A stretch of DNA of 64,000 nucleotides from Paracoccaceae bacterium (GTDB lineage: Bacteria > Pseudomonadota > Alphaproteobacteria > Rhodobacterales > Rhodobacteraceae), in assembly GCA_028285485.1 (NCBI GenBank), contig JANQPC010000100.1, positions 1 through 64,000 of the forward strand. Direction: 5' to 3'. Of the stretch, positions 25,962-35,972 are shown one piece after another. The notes beneath the pieces are model-generated. The model saw only the letters and a program-made list of their open reading frames with translations. It ran no database searches and had not been told where the DNA came from. Both the position numbers and the translations under genes were made by a program. The stretch's first letter is position 1; each line of letters begins with the position of its first letter.

Positions 25962-26046
25962 GGCAAGCTCCTTTCAATCGCCGCTTTTTCGCCTTTGGCG
26001 GGCGGCGGATTACCACCGGCCTAAGATAGCCGTTCGGGGCAGATGT

Positions 26047-27282
26047 TCAATGCGTGATGAGAAATGCGGCGAATTCCGCCGCTCCGCCGGTTTTGGCAAC
26101 CCAGCCTGCATTATACCCGGCCACGGGCGCCGCCAGAAGCGCCTCGCCCGCCCAGATCCCCGGGGAGGCGAGCAAGGTGGCCCGCGGCAGGCCCGTTGCG
26201 CGCCAATCGGGGCAGGTATTCAGGGCCTCGCCCACCGCCCGCACCTCAAGCCCGCCTTGATGGGGGCCCTCAAGCTGCCAGCGGCCATCCCAGCGCTCGG
26301 TCGTGGGTGATGCAAGCGCGGCCACGGCGGCGTGTTCTCGGGTGATGCGCACCGTCATGGCAGAGGTGAGGATGCGGCAACCATGCAGAGTTGCACCTTC
26401 GCCCGCGCCAACCGCGAGATCCACCCCTTCCAGCGCCTCTCTGCGGGGGGGATATGCCGCCGATCCCACCCAGCAAAGGGCTGCAGCCAAGAGGCGGCGC
26501 CGCGTTTCGTGGGGCAACTGGCGCAAAGCAGCGCGGTCGATCACCAGATCGCCCGCGGCGGATGACACTTTGCGCTCCGCAAATTCGTACGCCGCTTGTG
26601 CAAGCGCCCGGCTCGCATCTTCAAGATGGCCGGCCACCTCGTAGAGCGCGCGCGCATCGATGCCGAGCGGCGCGAGATAGCCCATCGCCTCGCGCGCGCG
26701 CACCCGATCAAACCGCTCATCTTCGTTCGAAGGGTCGCTGATCCACGGGATATCGCGGGCTTCGAGATAGGCCTGCAGGGTTGCCCGCGGCGTGCCCAGA
26801 AGCGGGCGATCGAAGCGCTGGCGATGCCGCTCGAACACCGTGTTCATCCGCGCAAGCCCATCCACCCCGGCCCGCCGTGACACGCGCATCAGGAAGGTTT
26901 CGGCCTGATCGTCCATCGTATGGCCAAGCGCGACCGCGCCGATACCCACCGCGCCCGCCCAATCGGCCAGAAGCGAATAGCGGCTCCGGCGCGCCTCGGC
27001 CTGAAGATTGCCCTTCCCATCCCAACCATCCCACACAACAACGCTGTGGGGCACGCCAAGTGCCGCACAGCGCTCGGCCACAAAGGCGGCCTCTTCCGCC
27101 GCTTCGGGCCGCAACCGGTGATCGACCGTTGCCGCGACAAGCTCTGCCCGCCCCCAATCGGCAAGAAGGTGCAGAAGTGCGAGGCTATCGGAACCGCCGG
27201 AGACGGCCACGCCGATGCGATCGGGGGGATGGGCGCCGAAATGCCGCTCAATCGTGGCGATCAGCTGGCCCGTGGCCGTCAC
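26047..27282 (-). CDS. tilS: tRNA(Ile)-lysidine synthase
   Basis: 411 residues. The N-terminal PP-loop ATPase motif is SGGSDS (28-33), with LGHTMDDQAETFLMRVSRRAG and the substrate-specificity region following. The C-terminal part is shorter and more variable than in E. coli, as in other alphaproteobacteria. It converts the wobble C of tRNA-Ile(CAU) to lysidine, which is essential for AUA reading. It overlaps cpoB by ATGA and precedes ftsH, a common alphaproteobacterial order. Confidence 0.94.
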   Translation of the reverse strand: MTATGQLIATIERHFGAHPPDRIGVAVSGGSDSLALLHLLADWGRAELVAATVDHRLRPEAAEEAAFVAERCAALGVPHSVVVWDGWDGKGNLQAEARRSRYSLLADWAGAVGIGAVALGHTMDDQAETFLMRVSRRAGVDGLARMNTVFERHRQRFDRPLLGTPRATLQAYLEARDIPWISDPSNEDERFDRVRAREAMGYLAPLGIDARALYEVAGHLEDASRALAQAAYEFAERKVSSAAGDLVIDRAALRQLPHETRRRLLAAALCWVGSAAYPPRREALEGVDLAVGAGEGATLHGCRILTSAMTVRITREHAAVAALASPTTERWDGRWQLEGPHQGGLEVRAVGEALNTCPDWRATGLPRATLLASPGIWAGEALLAAPVAGYNAGWVAKTGGAAEFAAFLITH

Positions 27283-28100
27283 ACGCAGCCCATGGAGGCC
27301 CGGGCGGTTTGCGCCTCGGTCGCCGCGGCGCTGCCGGGGAATCGGGTGGAAACCTCCGTGAGCATCACGCAGCTTTCCTGTGCCTGGCCGAGAGTGTTGA
27401 GCGCCAGGCCCAGCCGCAACAACGCATCGGGCGCCATCGGCCCGCCGGGATCGCCGGAGAAGCTTTCAAGATAGGCGCGCGCGGCCTCGCCAGTATTGCC
27501 CACCGCATTGAGCGCCTCGCCGCGCCAGAAATGCGCCTCGCTTGTCAGCGGCCCGCCCACATAGGTTTGCGTGAAGGTTGCGAATTGCTGGGCCGCGCCG
27601 GTGTAATCGCCCGCTTCAAGCGTGGCTCGGGCCGCATCGAAATCGGCCTGCTCGCCCACGGCAAGCTCGGCCCCCGCGCCCGGCTGCGGCGCGGGCAGGG
27701 CGGCAACCGGCAGGCCCTCGTCGCCGCCAAGCGTGGTTGTTTCGCCCAACTGGCTTACATCGCCGCCTTCCAGCTCCACCAGCCGGAACTCAAGATCGCC
27801 GATCCGGTTGGTGCCGTCTGCCACCACGCGATCCACCCGGTTTTGCAGCTGTTCCGTGGCCGATGTGAGGCGCTGAAGCTCTGCCTCGATGCCATCGATC
27901 CTTTCCAGCGCCGAGGTGCCCGCAAGCGGGGCGCCCGGGCTGCCGGTTGTGGAAAGCTCGCGCTTCAGGCGCTGGATTTCCACGTAGAGCACCGTAAGCT
28001 CCTGCCGGATATCGGCGAGCGTTTGCGCGCGATCCTGTGCGAAGCCGGCAATTGGCGTGGCCAGCGCAAGCGATGCGGCAAGTAGGATCGTGCGAACCAT
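27279..28100 (-). CDS. cpoB: Tol-Pal cell division coordinator CpoB (YbgF)
   Basis: 273 residues. Signal peptide (about 1-21, cleaved near GFAQD), then a coiled coil (about 25-85, QELTVLYVEIQRLKREL and TEQLQNRVDRV) for trimerisation. An acidic linker follows, and a C-terminal TPR domain (about 150-265) with FDAARATLEAGDYTGAAQQFATF and HFWRGEALNAVGNTGEAARAYL. In the periplasm it links Tol-Pal constriction with peptidoglycan synthesis. It starts 12 bp after pal. Confidence 0.93.
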   Translation of the reverse strand: MVRTILLAASLALATPIAGFAQDRAQTLADIRQELTVLYVEIQRLKRELSTTGSPGAPLAGTSALERIDGIEAELQRLTSATEQLQNRVDRVVADGTNRIGDLEFRLVELEGGDVSQLGETTTLGGDEGLPVAALPAPQPGAGAELAVGEQADFDAARATLEAGDYTGAAQQFATFTQTYVGGPLTSEAHFWRGEALNAVGNTGEAARAYLESFSGDPGGPMAPDALLRLGLALNTLGQAQESCVMLTEVSTRFPGSAAATEAQTARASMGCV

Positions 28101-28112
28101 CGGCCTACCCCG

Positions 28113-28631
28113 TTAGCTCCCAAGCCCGGCCGTCAGAACGGTAACGGCGCGGCGGTTTTGCTGGTAACAGGCTTCTTCGGAACACACTTCTATCGGGCGT
28201 TCCTTCCCGTAGGTGACGGTTTGAAGCCGGTTCGGCGCCACCCCCTGAGTCACGAGATAATCCTGAACCGCGCTTGCGCGCCGGGCGCCCAGCGCGAGGT
28301 TGTATTCCCGCGTGCCGCGTTCATCTGCATGGCCCTCGATGATCGCGGAATATTCAGGGTTCGAGGTGAGGAACGCGGCCTGCTGGGTAAGCGTGGCCTG
28401 GCCCGTTGGGGTGAGCGTGGATTGATCCACCACGAACAGCACGCGATCCCCCACCGTTTCGTTGAAAAACGCGATCGAGGTCGGGTCACTCGGATCGCCA
28501 AGGGCGCCTGAGGTAATGCCGCCCGCGCCTGGGCCGGTGCCGGAACCGTCACCAAAACGATCCGCGCTGGTGGAACACGCGCCCAGCACAGCCACGGTGG
28601 TGAGCAATGCGGCGGCTTTGAGAAAGGTCAT
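28113..28631 (-). CDS. pal: peptidoglycan-associated lipoprotein Pal
   Basis: 172 residues. Lipobox LGAC with Cys19, a Gly/Ser-rich linker to about residue 45, then the OmpA-type domain with VVDQSTLTPTGQATLTQQA and IIEGHADERGTREYNLALG. A Cys pair near the C-terminus (ICSEEACY-like, written EVCSEEACYQ) may form a disulfide. It tethers the outer membrane to peptidoglycan and binds TolB. It lies 74 bp downstream of tolB in the Tol-Pal operon. Confidence 0.96.
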   Translation of the reverse strand: MTFLKAAALLTTVAVLGACSTSADRFGDGSGTGPGAGGITSGALGDPSDPTSIAFFNETVGDRVLFVVDQSTLTPTGQATLTQQAAFLTSNPEYSAIIEGHADERGTREYNLALGARRASAVQDYLVTQGVAPNRLQTVTYGKERPIEVCSEEACYQQNRRAVTVLTAGLGS

Positions 28632-28705
28632 GGGTTCATCCTACCTGTTTGTTCTGCTCGTTGAGGCCAATCTAGCAGTGCGGCCCCGGAATGAGAATTC
28701 ACGCC

Positions 28706-30028
28706 TTATTGCAAAAGCGGCGACCATGCGGGATCTGAGCCTGAGCCCTGGATCGGCACGCGCCGCAGGTTGCGCCCGGAGATATCCACGGAAAACAGCG
28801 CGGGCTGCCCTGCGGCCCCGGCAGTTTCACGGGTGAACATGAGCACCCGGCCATTGGGCGCCCAGGTCGGGCCCTCATCGAGGAAGGAGGCCGTCAAGAG
28901 CCGCTCCTCGCTGCCATCGGTGCGCATCACGCCGATATGGAAGCGGCCCTGGTTTTGCTTGGTAAAGGCAATCAGATCCCCACGGGGGGACCACACGGGC
29001 GTACCGTAGCGGCCCTGCCCGAAAGAGATCCTGCGCGGCTCCCCCCCGGTGGCGGGCATGATGTAAAGCTGCTGGGTGCCCGACCGATCGCTTTCAAACA
29101 CGATCTGGGAGCCATCGGGCGAGAAACTTGGCGCCGTTTCAATCGACGGTGCGGAAGTGAGCCGCGTGCTTTGCCCGCTGCCAAGGTTCAGCGAGAAGAT
29201 ATCCGTATTGCCCCGCTGGGCGAGCGAATAGACAACCGTTTGGCCATTCGGCGCATAGCGGGGCGCAAAGGTCATCGATTCTGCCGCAACGTTGAGCTGG
29301 CGGCGCTGCACTGAAGCCACGTTCAGTTCGTAGATCTGGGGAAACCCGGTCTCATAGCTCGTGTAAAGCACCCGGTCGCCCTGCGGCGAAAACCGGGGCG
29401 CGAGAACGATGGCACTGGAATCGGTGAGAAATTGCAGGTTTGCGCCGTCGTAATCCATCACGGCAAGGCGCTTTTCGCGCGCGTTCTTCGGCCCGGCTTC
29501 CGAGACGAACACGACGCGGCTATCAAAATACCCGCTCTCCCCCGTGATCCGGCTGTAGACCTGATCGGAGACCTTGTGCGCCATCCGCCGCCAATCCTGC
29601 GCCTCGCCCACGAATTGCAGGCCATCGCCCAGTGGCGCCTCCGAGAACACATCAAAAAGGCGGAACTTCACCACAAGCCGCCCGTCACCGGCCACGTTCA
29701 CCGCGCCGGTCACCAGCGCCTGTGCGTTGATCGCCTTCCAATCGGCATATTGCACAGGGCTGTCGAAATTCGTGATCTGCGAAATGAAAGCATCGCGCGG
29801 GATCTCGCGGAAGAGCCCGGTGCCCGAGAGGTTTTGCCCGATCACCTGGGCGATCTGGCCGGCAACCTCTGTCGCGCCCGTGTTTTCGGGCACGAAGCTT
29901 GCCACGGCGAAGGGCAAGGGTTCGATCACGCCCTCGGTGATCTCGATCCGAAGCGGGCCTTGCTGGGCAAATGCGGTGAGCGGCCCAAGCGCCATGAACG
30001 CGGCGGCCAGAATCCGTTTGATCTTCAT
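28706..30028 (-). CDS. tolB: Tol-Pal translocation protein TolB
   Basis: 440 residues. Signal peptide (1-21, ending TAFAQQ), an N-terminal mixed domain (about 25-165), then a six-bladed propeller with repeated LxFx[23 protein letters not shown]-type blades, [16 protein letters not shown] and [15 protein letters not shown]. It is the periplasmic protein that shuttles between Pal and TolA. The start overlaps the tolA stop (ATGA), so translation is coupled. Confidence 0.96.
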   Translation of the reverse strand: MKIKRILAAAFMALGPLTAFAQQGPLRIEITEGVIEPLPFAVASFVPENTGATEVAGQIAQVIGQNLSGTGLFREIPRDAFISQITNFDSPVQYADWKAINAQALVTGAVNVAGDGRLVVKFRLFDVFSEAPLGDGLQFVGEAQDWRRMAHKVSDQVYSRITGESGYFDSRVVFVSEAGPKNAREKRLAVMDYDGANLQFLTDSSAIVLAPRFSPQGDRVLYTSYETGFPQIYELNVASVQRRQLNVAAESMTFAPRYAPNGQTVVYSLAQRGNTDIFSLNLGSGQSTRLTSAPSIETAPSFSPDGSQIVFESDRSGTQQLYIMPATGGEPRRISFGQGRYGTPVWSPRGDLIAFTKQNQGRFHIGVMRTDGSEERLLTASFLDEGPTWAPNGRVLMFTRETAGAAGQPALFSVDISGRNLRRVPIQGSGSDPAWSPLLQ

Positions 30029-31170
30029 TTCAACCTCATTCCTTCCGGGTTGAAGGTCATCTCTATTTCACGCCAGTGATCGAACTTGTCCTGCGGCAGC
30101 GGGAATCCGCCCCTTTGGCAGCGGAGTATGGCGCGGCGCGCGGCCTCATAGGCGGTATTCTGCGCAGCTTCGTCGCCGCCAGTCGCCGAAACGCGCCGCA
30201 CCTGATTGCCCACCACGGTGCCATCGGGGTTCATATCAACCGCAACGGTCACCGTAACATCGGCAGCGCGGGAGCCGACATCGACCACCCAGCATTGCGA
30301 AACGGCCACGCGAAACGCCTCGCGTTCGCCCGCATTCATCGGCGGGCCCGAGGGGGCGGGGCGGGCAGTTTGGGCGGTATCGCTCGCGGCTTCGGCCACC
30401 GCCGCTGCGATCGCATCGGCCAGTTCGTCTGTCGACTCCGCCGGGGTTTCCGGCTGTGGCTCGGGCTCCGGTTCAGGCTCAGGGGCTTCGGCGGTCTCTA
30501 CCGGCGCGGGCCGCTCGGGCCGGCTGCGCGGCCGGGGGGCTGCGGCAGGCGCAATCTCATCGGTTTCTTCCGCCTCGGTCACGATCTCGGTCGTGGCCTC
30601 CTCGGGCGCGGTGGCGTTCTGCGTTTCCTCCACCGTGTCGGGCGCGGGCTCCGGCGCGGGTGCGGTTTCTTCCACCACCTCCGGGGCGGCTTCCACGGCG
30701 GGCGGCGCAGGCGCTGCCGGTTCCGGCGCAACGCGATCTGCGGGCGCAGGCGTTGTTTCCTCGGGCGCGTCCGGGCGGCTATCGAAAACCGGCGGGGCCT
30801 CGATCTCCGGCCCGATATCCTGCACCTCCTCGGGCCCGCGCGCCGGGGGCTCGGGCAGCGCGGGTTCTGCTGTATCCGGCACCGGCGCCGGCGCAGGCTC
30901 GGGCAACGCCGCGATCTGCGGCGCGGCCTCTTCAGGCAGTTCGGGCTCTATCTCCGCCGCTATTTCGGGCACAGTGGGTTCGGCCACATCCGTCTCCACC
31001 GTTGGCACGGCCTCCGGCGGTGTCAGCGCGGCGAACTCTTCTGCAGACACAACGGTCACGTCCGCCACCGCGATCGGCGGCAGGCGATCACGCGCGAACA
31101 GCCCGCCGAACACCAGAACCACGAGAAAGAGGGCGTGCCCCGCCCCGGATATGAGGTAGCCGATCTGCAC
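30025..31170 (-). CDS. tolA: TolA envelope-spanning protein
   Basis: 381 residues. N-terminal membrane anchor (about 8-24, [15 protein letters not shown]), a long Pro/Glu/Ala-rich periplasmic stretch (about 45-265) and a C-terminal TonB/TolA-like domain (about 275-378) with [19 protein letters not shown] and [18 protein letters not shown]. Central low complexity is usual in alphaproteobacterial TolA and gives long spurious frames on the other strand. It carries proton-motive energy from TolQR to TolB-Pal. Confidence 0.9.
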   Translation of the reverse strand: MQIGYLISGAGHALFLVVLVFGGLFARDRLPPIAVADVTVVSAEEFAALTPPEAVPTVETDVAEPTVPEIAAEIEPELPEEAAPQIAALPEPAPAPVPDTAEPALPEPPARGPEEVQDIGPEIEAPPVFDSRPDAPEETTPAPADRVAPEPAAPAPPAVEAAPEVVEETAPAPEPAPDTVEETQNATAPEEATTEIVTEAEETDEIAPAAAPRPRSRPERPAPVETAEAPEPEPEPEPQPETPAESTDELADAIAAAVAEAASDTAQTARPAPSGPPMNAGEREAFRVAVSQCWVVDVGSRAADVTVTVAVDMNPDGTVVGNQVRRVSATGGDEAAQNTAYEAARRAILRCQRGGFPLPQDKFDHWREIEMTFNPEGMRLK

Positions 31171-31179
31171 CGGGGCGCC

Positions 31180-31653
31180 TCACCCATTCCGCCCGTCAAA
31201 ACGCGGGCCATCGGCTTCGGTTACCAGCCCGATCGAGGAAAAGCCTCCGGCATTGAGCGCGCCCATCACCTGCATCACCCGCTCATAGGGGATCGTGCCA
31301 TCGGCGCGCAGGAAGATCTTGTCGTCCACCCGTTCCGTGGCGATGGCCTGCAGGCGGGGAACCAGCGCGTTCACATCCACTTCCGTCGTTTGAATCAACA
31401 CGCCGCCCTCGGCGGTCAGTGTTACCGTCAGCGGCTCCTCCTGTTCCGATGGCAGCGCGGTGGCGGCGGTTTTCGGCAGCTCGACGGGAACGCCAACCGT
31501 CAGCAGCGGAGCGGCGACCATGAAGATGATCAGCAGCACCATCATCACGTCCACAAAGGGCGTGACATTGATCTCAGACATCGGGCGCGCCCGTCCGCGG
31601 CGCCGCCTGCGGCGGGTTTCGCCGCCTTCGCCCCCTAATGTGCCCGCACCCAT
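31180..31653 (-). CDS. tolR: TolR protein
   Basis: 157 residues. Start MGAGTLGG with a basic stretch, then SEINVTPFVDVMMVLLIIFMVAAPLL, the single membrane helix with the conserved Asp35. The periplasmic ExbD/TolR domain follows, with GTIPYERVMQVMGALNAGGFSSIGLV. It forms the proton channel with TolQ. tolQ ends 2 bp upstream and tolA starts 10 bp downstream. Confidence 0.95.
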   Translation of the reverse strand: MGAGTLGGEGGETRRRRRRGRARPMSEINVTPFVDVMMVLLIIFMVAAPLLTVGVPVELPKTAATALPSEQEEPLTVTLTAEGGVLIQTTEVDVNALVPRLQAIATERVDDKIFLRADGTIPYERVMQVMGALNAGGFSSIGLVTEADGPRFDGRNG

Positions 31654-31654
31654 C

Positions 31655-32350
31655 CTAGCTATCCAACTGCCGGCTCAGGATCGTGGCGAACTCGTCGGCA
31701 AACGCCTCATAGCCCGCCACGATCCGATCGCTATCGGCAGAGAGCTTGTTATAGAATATCACCGCCGGGATCGCCGCCAGCAGCCCAAGCCCCGTAGCCA
31801 GAAGCGCTTCGGCGATGCCGGGGGCCACAACGGCAAGGTTGGTGCTTTGCTCCTGCGCGATCTCGATAAAGGCGTTCATGATGCCCCAGACCGTGCCGAA
31901 AAGCCCGATGAACGGCGCGGTGGAGCCGACCGTTGCCAGAAGCGCAAGGCCCTTGTTGAGCCCCTCGGCCTCTTTCGCAATCGCCACATCCATCGAGCGG
32001 TCGATGCGTGCCTGCGCGCCTGCGATCAGCCCGCCATCATCGCGATGCGAGCGGCGCCATTCCACCATGCCGGAGACAAAGACGCGCTCTGCCGCGGTGC
32101 GGGGCCGCTCACCGATCTGCTCATAAAGCTCATCAAGCGGCTGGCCCGACCAGAACGCGCGATCGAACATATCGGCCTGCGCCTTCGCGCGCCGGTAATC
32201 GATGATCTTCTGAATGATCACCGCCCAGGCCCAGAACGAGGCCGCCACCAGCATGACCATTACGATTTTTACAGTGAGGGTCGCCTTCATGAAGAGCGAC
32301 CACATGGAGAAATCAATCTCCTGCGCCAACGCGAGAGTTTCCGTTTCCAT
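31655..32350 (-). CDS. tolQ: TolQ proton-channel protein
   Basis: 231 residues from ATG 32350 (METETLALAQEIDFSMW), the start that fits the family; in-frame ATG 32398 and the open frame to 32437 are alternatives and no site has an ideal RBS. Three membrane helices: about 20-45, 135-155 and 165-190. The MotA/TolQ/ExbB signature is LNKGLALLATVGSTAPFIGLFGTVWGIM. It is the core of the Tol motor, next to ybgC upstream and tolR downstream. Confidence 0.93.
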   Translation of the reverse strand: METETLALAQEIDFSMWSLFMKATLTVKIVMVMLVAASFWAWAVIIQKIIDYRRAKAQADMFDRAFWSGQPLDELYEQIGERPRTAAERVFVSGMVEWRRSHRDDGGLIAGAQARIDRSMDVAIAKEAEGLNKGLALLATVGSTAPFIGLFGTVWGIMNAFIEIAQEQSTNLAVVAPGIAEALLATGLGLLAAIPAVIFYNKLSADSDRIVAGYEAFADEFATILSRQLDS

Positions 32351-32461
32351 CCGCCTGCTCTGCTTCCTCGGGGGCCGCTTATCGGTGCGGCTCTCCATAC
32401 CGGCACCATAACTGATCCGCACGGGGAAAGCCAACACATCCCCGTCACCAGCCCCTGATTT

Positions 32462-32857
32462 TCAAGGCTCCGCGAGCAAGCGGCGGATTGCTGCCGGAAG
32501 CCGGGTGGGCCGACCGGCGCCTGTTAGCGCAACGAGCGTCACCTCGGCGGCAAAGAGGCGCGCATCGCCGCGCAGCACCTCCTGCAAAAGCACGATCCGC
32601 GCGGCACTAAGCGATTTGAGCGCTGTCTCAACGATCAGCTCATCGTCAAACCTGGCAGGGGCCAGGTAATCGGCCTCCACCCGCCGCACGGCGAAAACGA
32701 GATCAGCCTCCCGCTTCAGCGCCGTCTGATCGATGCCCAGCGCGCGCACGTATTCGGTGCGCGCCCGTTCGATGAATCTGAGGTAGTTCGCGTAGTAAAC
32801 GATCCCGGCCAGATCGGTGTCTTCATAATAAACGCGGCAGGTGAAGCGATGGGTCAT
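32462..32857 (-). CDS. ybgC: Tol-Pal-associated acyl-CoA thioesterase YbgC
   Basis: 131 residues of a hotdog fold. The signature YYEDTDLAGIVYYANYLRFIERAR lies at about 10-33, with the catalytic aspartate expected at D15. YbgC hydrolyses short acyl-CoA or acyl-ACP thioesters and is the usual first gene of tol-pal operons. Its start overlaps the stop of the preceding hypothetical gene (ATGA). Confidence 0.94.
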   Translation of the reverse strand: MTHRFTCRVYYEDTDLAGIVYYANYLRFIERARTEYVRALGIDQTALKREADLVFAVRRVEADYLAPARFDDELIVETALKSLSAARIVLLQEVLRGDARLFAAEVTLVALTGAGRPTRLPAAIRRLLAEP

Positions 32858-33495
32858 TGCGGGCGCGGCAACCTTGCATGAAGCCTGAGCGCATGGGATG
32901 GGTCCGCCGCCGCATCGGGCAGCACGGGATCGTAGGCCGCGCGGATCAGATCGGCGATTGCGGGCCGCAGGATCGTGGTGCCGCTATCGGGCACCGCAGC
33001 AAGCGGCGAGGCCCCGAGAAACGCGGTATCCGACCAGAGGAGGATCGATTGCACCACCTGGCTCAGGGCCAGCGTATCGGCAGGCACCTCGCGCAATTCC
33101 GCATCCATCCGCAGGAAGATCAGGCAGGCCATGATCGCGCCGCCTTCCTCAAACCGGAAGACGCGGTACTGATTTGCGCCGGCCTCGCTCAACCGCGCCA
33201 CGAGCGCTTCGATCTCCGGAACCAGCCGTTGCAGATGCGGGGTTTCGAGCAATTCCTCCCATTCCCGCACAAAAAACATCATCGCGTTGGCGCCAAGCTC
33301 GGGATCGGCCTCTGCCATCCGGTGATCGGCCAAAACCACGACCGCTTCGAAGGCCCCCTTCACAGTGGCAAGCGTGGCGTCATCGACGCCAAGCACCACC
33401 GGCGCAATTGGCCGCCCCCAGCGCGCAAAGCGGAAGCTGCCATCGGACCGGGTGAAGAGCGCCGCGATCTCCTCAGCCGTTATCAAAGAGGTCAC
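32854..33495 (-). CDS. conserved hypothetical protein between ruvB and ybgC
   Basis: 213 residues if GTG 33495 is used; TTG 33516 (220 residues) and TTG 33486 also fit and none has a clear RBS, so the start is uncertain. All starts overlap the end of ruvB. No signal or membrane segment. Visible blocks: [30 protein letters not shown] at the start and [23 protein letters not shown]. It seems soluble and globular. I recall similar genes in this place in Rhodobacteraceae but no function. Tight coupling to ybgC suggests co-translation. Confidence 0.75.
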   Translation of the reverse strand: MTSLITAEEIAALFTRSDGSFRFARWGRPIAPVVLGVDDATLATVKGAFEAVVVLADHRMAEADPELGANAMMFFVREWEELLETPHLQRLVPEIEALVARLSEAGANQYRVFRFEEGGAIMACLIFLRMDAELREVPADTLALSQVVQSILLWSDTAFLGASPLAAVPDSGTTILRPAIADLIRAAYDPVLPDAAADPSHALRLHARLPRPQ

Positions 33496-34498
33496 CGGAG
33501 GGTCTTGGCGGCTCAAGGCCCAGATGCGCCCAGGCTTTCGCGGCCAGCATCCGCCCCCGGGGCGTGCGCTGGATCAGGCCCGATTGCAGCAGGTAGGGCT
33601 CGATTACCTCTTCAATCGCATCGCGGCTTTCTGACAGGGCGGCAGACAGGGTTTCAACGCCCACTGGCCCGCCCGCATAGTTCTCGGCGATCAGGGAAAG
33701 ATAGCGCCTGTCGGCGCCGTCGAGCCCAAGGTGATCCACCCCGAGCCGGGTCAGCGCATTGTCGGCGATGGCACGGGTCAGCCGCCCGTCCCCCTCCACC
33801 AGCACGAAATCCACAACGCGGCGCAACAGGCGCCCGGCAATCCGCGGTGTGCCCCGGGCCCGGCGGGCAATCTCGCGCAAACCCTCCGCCTCGGCCTCGA
33901 TCTTCAGAAGCCGCGCGCCGCGGGCCACGATCTCGTGCAGCTCGTCTTCGGTATAGAACTGAAGCCGCGTGGGAATGCCGAAGCGATCGCGCAGCGGGGT
34001 TGTCAAAAGCCCCAGCCGCGTAGTGGCGCCGACAAGCGTGAAGGGCTGAAGCTCGATCCGCACCGTGCGCGCGGCAGGGCCTTCGCCGATCACCAGATCA
34101 AGCTCGAAATCCTCCATCGCCGGGTAGAGCACCTCTTCCACCGCGGGGTTCAGCCGGTGGATCTCATCGATGAACAGCACATCGCGGGCATCGAGGTTGG
34201 TAAGGATCGCGGCCAGATCGCCGGCTTTTGCCAGGACCGGCCCGCTTGTCATCCGGAAGTTCACGCCCAACTCGCGCGCCATGATCTGCGCGAGCGTTGT
34301 TTTCCCCAGCCCCGGGGGCCCGTGAAACAGCGTGTGATCCATCGCCTCGCCGCGCTGGCGGGCGCTTTCGATGAACACGCGCAGGTTCGCCCGCGCTTCG
34401 GCCTGGCCCACGAATTCGCTCAGCGCCTGGGGGCGCAAGGCGCGGTCGGCATCTTCTGGCCGCGCTTCGGGCCGCAGGGTGGGATCGGGTTCGCTCAT
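33473..34498 (-). CDS. ruvB: Holliday junction branch-migration ATPase RuvB
   Basis: 341 residues. Walker [10 protein letters not shown] (60-68), Walker [16 protein letters not shown], sensor 1 [19 protein letters not shown], and the C-terminal winged helix with [19 protein letters not shown]. It drives junction migration with RuvA. It lies 11 bp after ruvA. Confidence 0.97.
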   Translation of the reverse strand: MSEPDPTLRPEARPEDADRALRPQALSEFVGQAEARANLRVFIESARQRGEAMDHTLFHGPPGLGKTTLAQIMARELGVNFRMTSGPVLAKAGDLAAILTNLDARDVLFIDEIHRLNPAVEEVLYPAMEDFELDLVIGEGPAARTVRIELQPFTLVGATTRLGLLTTPLRDRFGIPTRLQFYTEDELHEIVARGARLLKIEAEAEGLREIARRARGTPRIAGRLLRRVVDFVLVEGDGRLTRAIADNALTRLGVDHLGLDGADRRYLSLIAENYAGGPVGVETLSAALSESRDAIEEVIEPYLLQSGLIQRTPRGRMLAAKAWAHLGLEPPRPSGDLFDNG

Positions 34499-34509
34499 CG
34501 CCCCCGGGC

Positions 34510-35148
34510 CTAGCCCGCGGGCGCGAGGCGTTTCAAGGCCGCGCGGATCAGATCGGCGGTTTCGGCATCCGGATCATCGCCTGCGGCTTCGGCCACCGCG
34601 CGCGCCGCATCCGAGGGGCCGTAGCCGAGGTTGCCAAGGGCCGACAGCGCCTCTGCCTGCGCATCGCCAGCCGCCTGTACAAGCGAGGCTGCCGGCGCGG
34701 CAGCAGTGGGCTGAATGGGGGCGCCGCCGGAGCCCATGGCCATCACCGCAGGCGCCTTGTCTTTCAATTCGTTCACAACGCGCTGCGCGATCTTCGGCCC
34801 CACGCCCGGCGCCGCCTTCACGGCCGCCCAATCGCCAATGGCAATGGCGCGGCTGATCCCATCGGCCCCAAGCGTGCCCAGGATCGCCATCGATGCTTTT
34901 GCGCCAATGCCCTGCACGCTCATCAGAAGGCGGTGCCACTCTTTCTCTGCCATCGTTGTGAAGCCGAAGAGCTGTAGCAGATCCTCGCGCACCAGAAGAT
35001 CGGTGTGAAGCGCCGTGGCCTCGCCCACGCCGGGCAAGGCCGCCAACGTGCGATCCGACACGTGGACGACATAGCCAACACCGCCGACGTCCAGCACCAC
35101 ATGGTCTGACGCCCGCGCGATAAGACGGCCGGAGAGGTGGCCGATCAC
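34510..35148 (-). CDS. ruvA: Holliday junction DNA-binding protein RuvA
   Basis: 212 residues. N-terminal OB-fold ([26 protein letters not shown]), tandem helix-hairpin-helix region with [17 protein letters not shown] and [20 protein letters not shown], a flexible linker and a C-terminal RuvB-binding domain with [19 protein letters not shown]. The start overlaps the ruvC stop by ATGA. Confidence 0.96.
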   Translation of the reverse strand: MIGHLSGRLIARASDHVVLDVGGVGYVVHVSDRTLAALPGVGEATALHTDLLVREDLLQLFGFTTMAEKEWHRLLMSVQGIGAKASMAILGTLGADGISRAIAIGDWAAVKAAPGVGPKIAQRVVNELKDKAPAVMAMGSGGAPIQPTAAAPAASLVQAAGDAQAEALSALGNLGYGPSDAARAVAEAAGDDPDAETADLIRAALKRLAPAG

Positions 35149-35648
35149 GAGGCCCGCCTCGCCTGCGCTTCGACCCGGGCAGCTGAGCCAGCATGGTGGG
35201 CGTGGCAGATGGCAATCGCCAGCGCATCCGCGGCATCGGGGCCCGCGGGCTTGGCGCCGGGAAGCTGCAGGGCCACCATATGCGCCACTTGGCGCTTATC
35301 GGCATGGCCCACGCCAACGACAGTTTTCTTGACCGTGTTGGGCGCATACTCGCCCACAGGCAGGCCTGCGCGGGCGGGCACGAGAAGCGCCACGCCCCGC
35401 GCCTGGCCAAGCTTCAACGTGCCCGCACCGTCTTTATTGACGAAGGTCTGCTCGATGGCTGCGCAATCGGGGCCGAAGCGGGCAACGATATCGGTGAGCG
35501 CATCGTGCAGCGCCACAAGCCGCTGGGCCAGCCCGGCGCCGGAGGTTCGCACAACGCCATTTGATACGTGGCTGAGCCGCGAACCGGAGACATCGATGAT
35601 TCCCCAGCCCAGCGCCTGCAAACCGGGATCGATCCCCAAAACGCGCAT
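35145..35648 (-). CDS. ruvC: Holliday junction resolvase RuvC
   Basis: 167 residues from ATG 35648 ([16 protein letters not shown]), preceded by AGGTGGGG; the longer frame upstream is not RuvC-like. Catalytic D7 is followed by the [20 protein letters not shown] block and the C-terminal [15 protein letters not shown] acidic cluster. It is the first gene of ruvCAB. I looked for an alphaproteobacterial LexA box (GTTC-N7-GTTC or GAAC-N7-GTTC) upstream and found no convincing one. Confidence 0.96.
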   Translation of the reverse strand: MRVLGIDPGLQALGWGIIDVSGSRLSHVSNGVVRTSGAGLAQRLVALHDALTDIVARFGPDCAAIEQTFVNKDGAGTLKLGQARGVALLVPARAGLPVGEYAPNTVKKTVVGVGHADKRQVAHMVALQLPGAKPAGPDAADALAIAICHAHHAGSAARVEAQARRAS

Positions 35649-35972
35649 GCCCCACCTGCTCGTGTTGCTTTTGAAGCACGGGGTATCACGGGCGGCAGAA
35701 ATCTGCAAAAAATTCGCCGATGTCGCTTTTGAGATGGGTGTCGCAACGCGGCGCTGGCGGATGTCGCAAACCGCCTTCGGCGTGACGGTTTCAGCCTGTG
35801 GAAAACCCAAATTATGGTAAACTTGTGAACAGCTTACGCTTGTTTGCGACATATGCGTTTCCCGCAGAGCTCCCATGCAAAAAATGATGCTTGCGCGGGC
35901 GGGTTACCGCCTCTAGCTGGCGTTTCAGATGCATGGTGCATCACCCGGATTTTGATCTGAAAGGACGCCAAG
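35649..35972. promoter_or_regulatory. divergent ruvC / DUF1127 intergenic region with TGTCGC repeats
   Basis: 324 bp without a gene. TGTCGC occurs at 35721, 35739 and 35762 and inverted at 35846-35851. The outer pair forms a perfect 11-bp inverted repeat, ATGTCGCAAAC (35761-35771) with GTTTGCGACAT (35842-35852). TGTGGAAAA (about 35799) is one base off a DnaA box complement. This looks like a multi-site regulatory region for one or both flanking genes. Confidence 0.4.

Noticed and set aside
30076-31638. Long plus-strand frames opposite tolA/tolR (up to 520 and 317 codons)
   Set aside because: They mirror the Pro/Glu/Ala-rich TolA coding strand; composition is Gly/Arg or Ser/Ala low complexity with no motif, RBS or family, while TolA and TolR are certain.
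35649-35876. Extension of ruvC to 35876 and a LexA (SOS) box before ruvC
   Set aside because: RuvC starts at MRVLGIDPG; the extension has no similarity. No GTTC-N7-GTTC or GAAC-N7-GTTC site could be found, only partial GTTT/GTTC matches.
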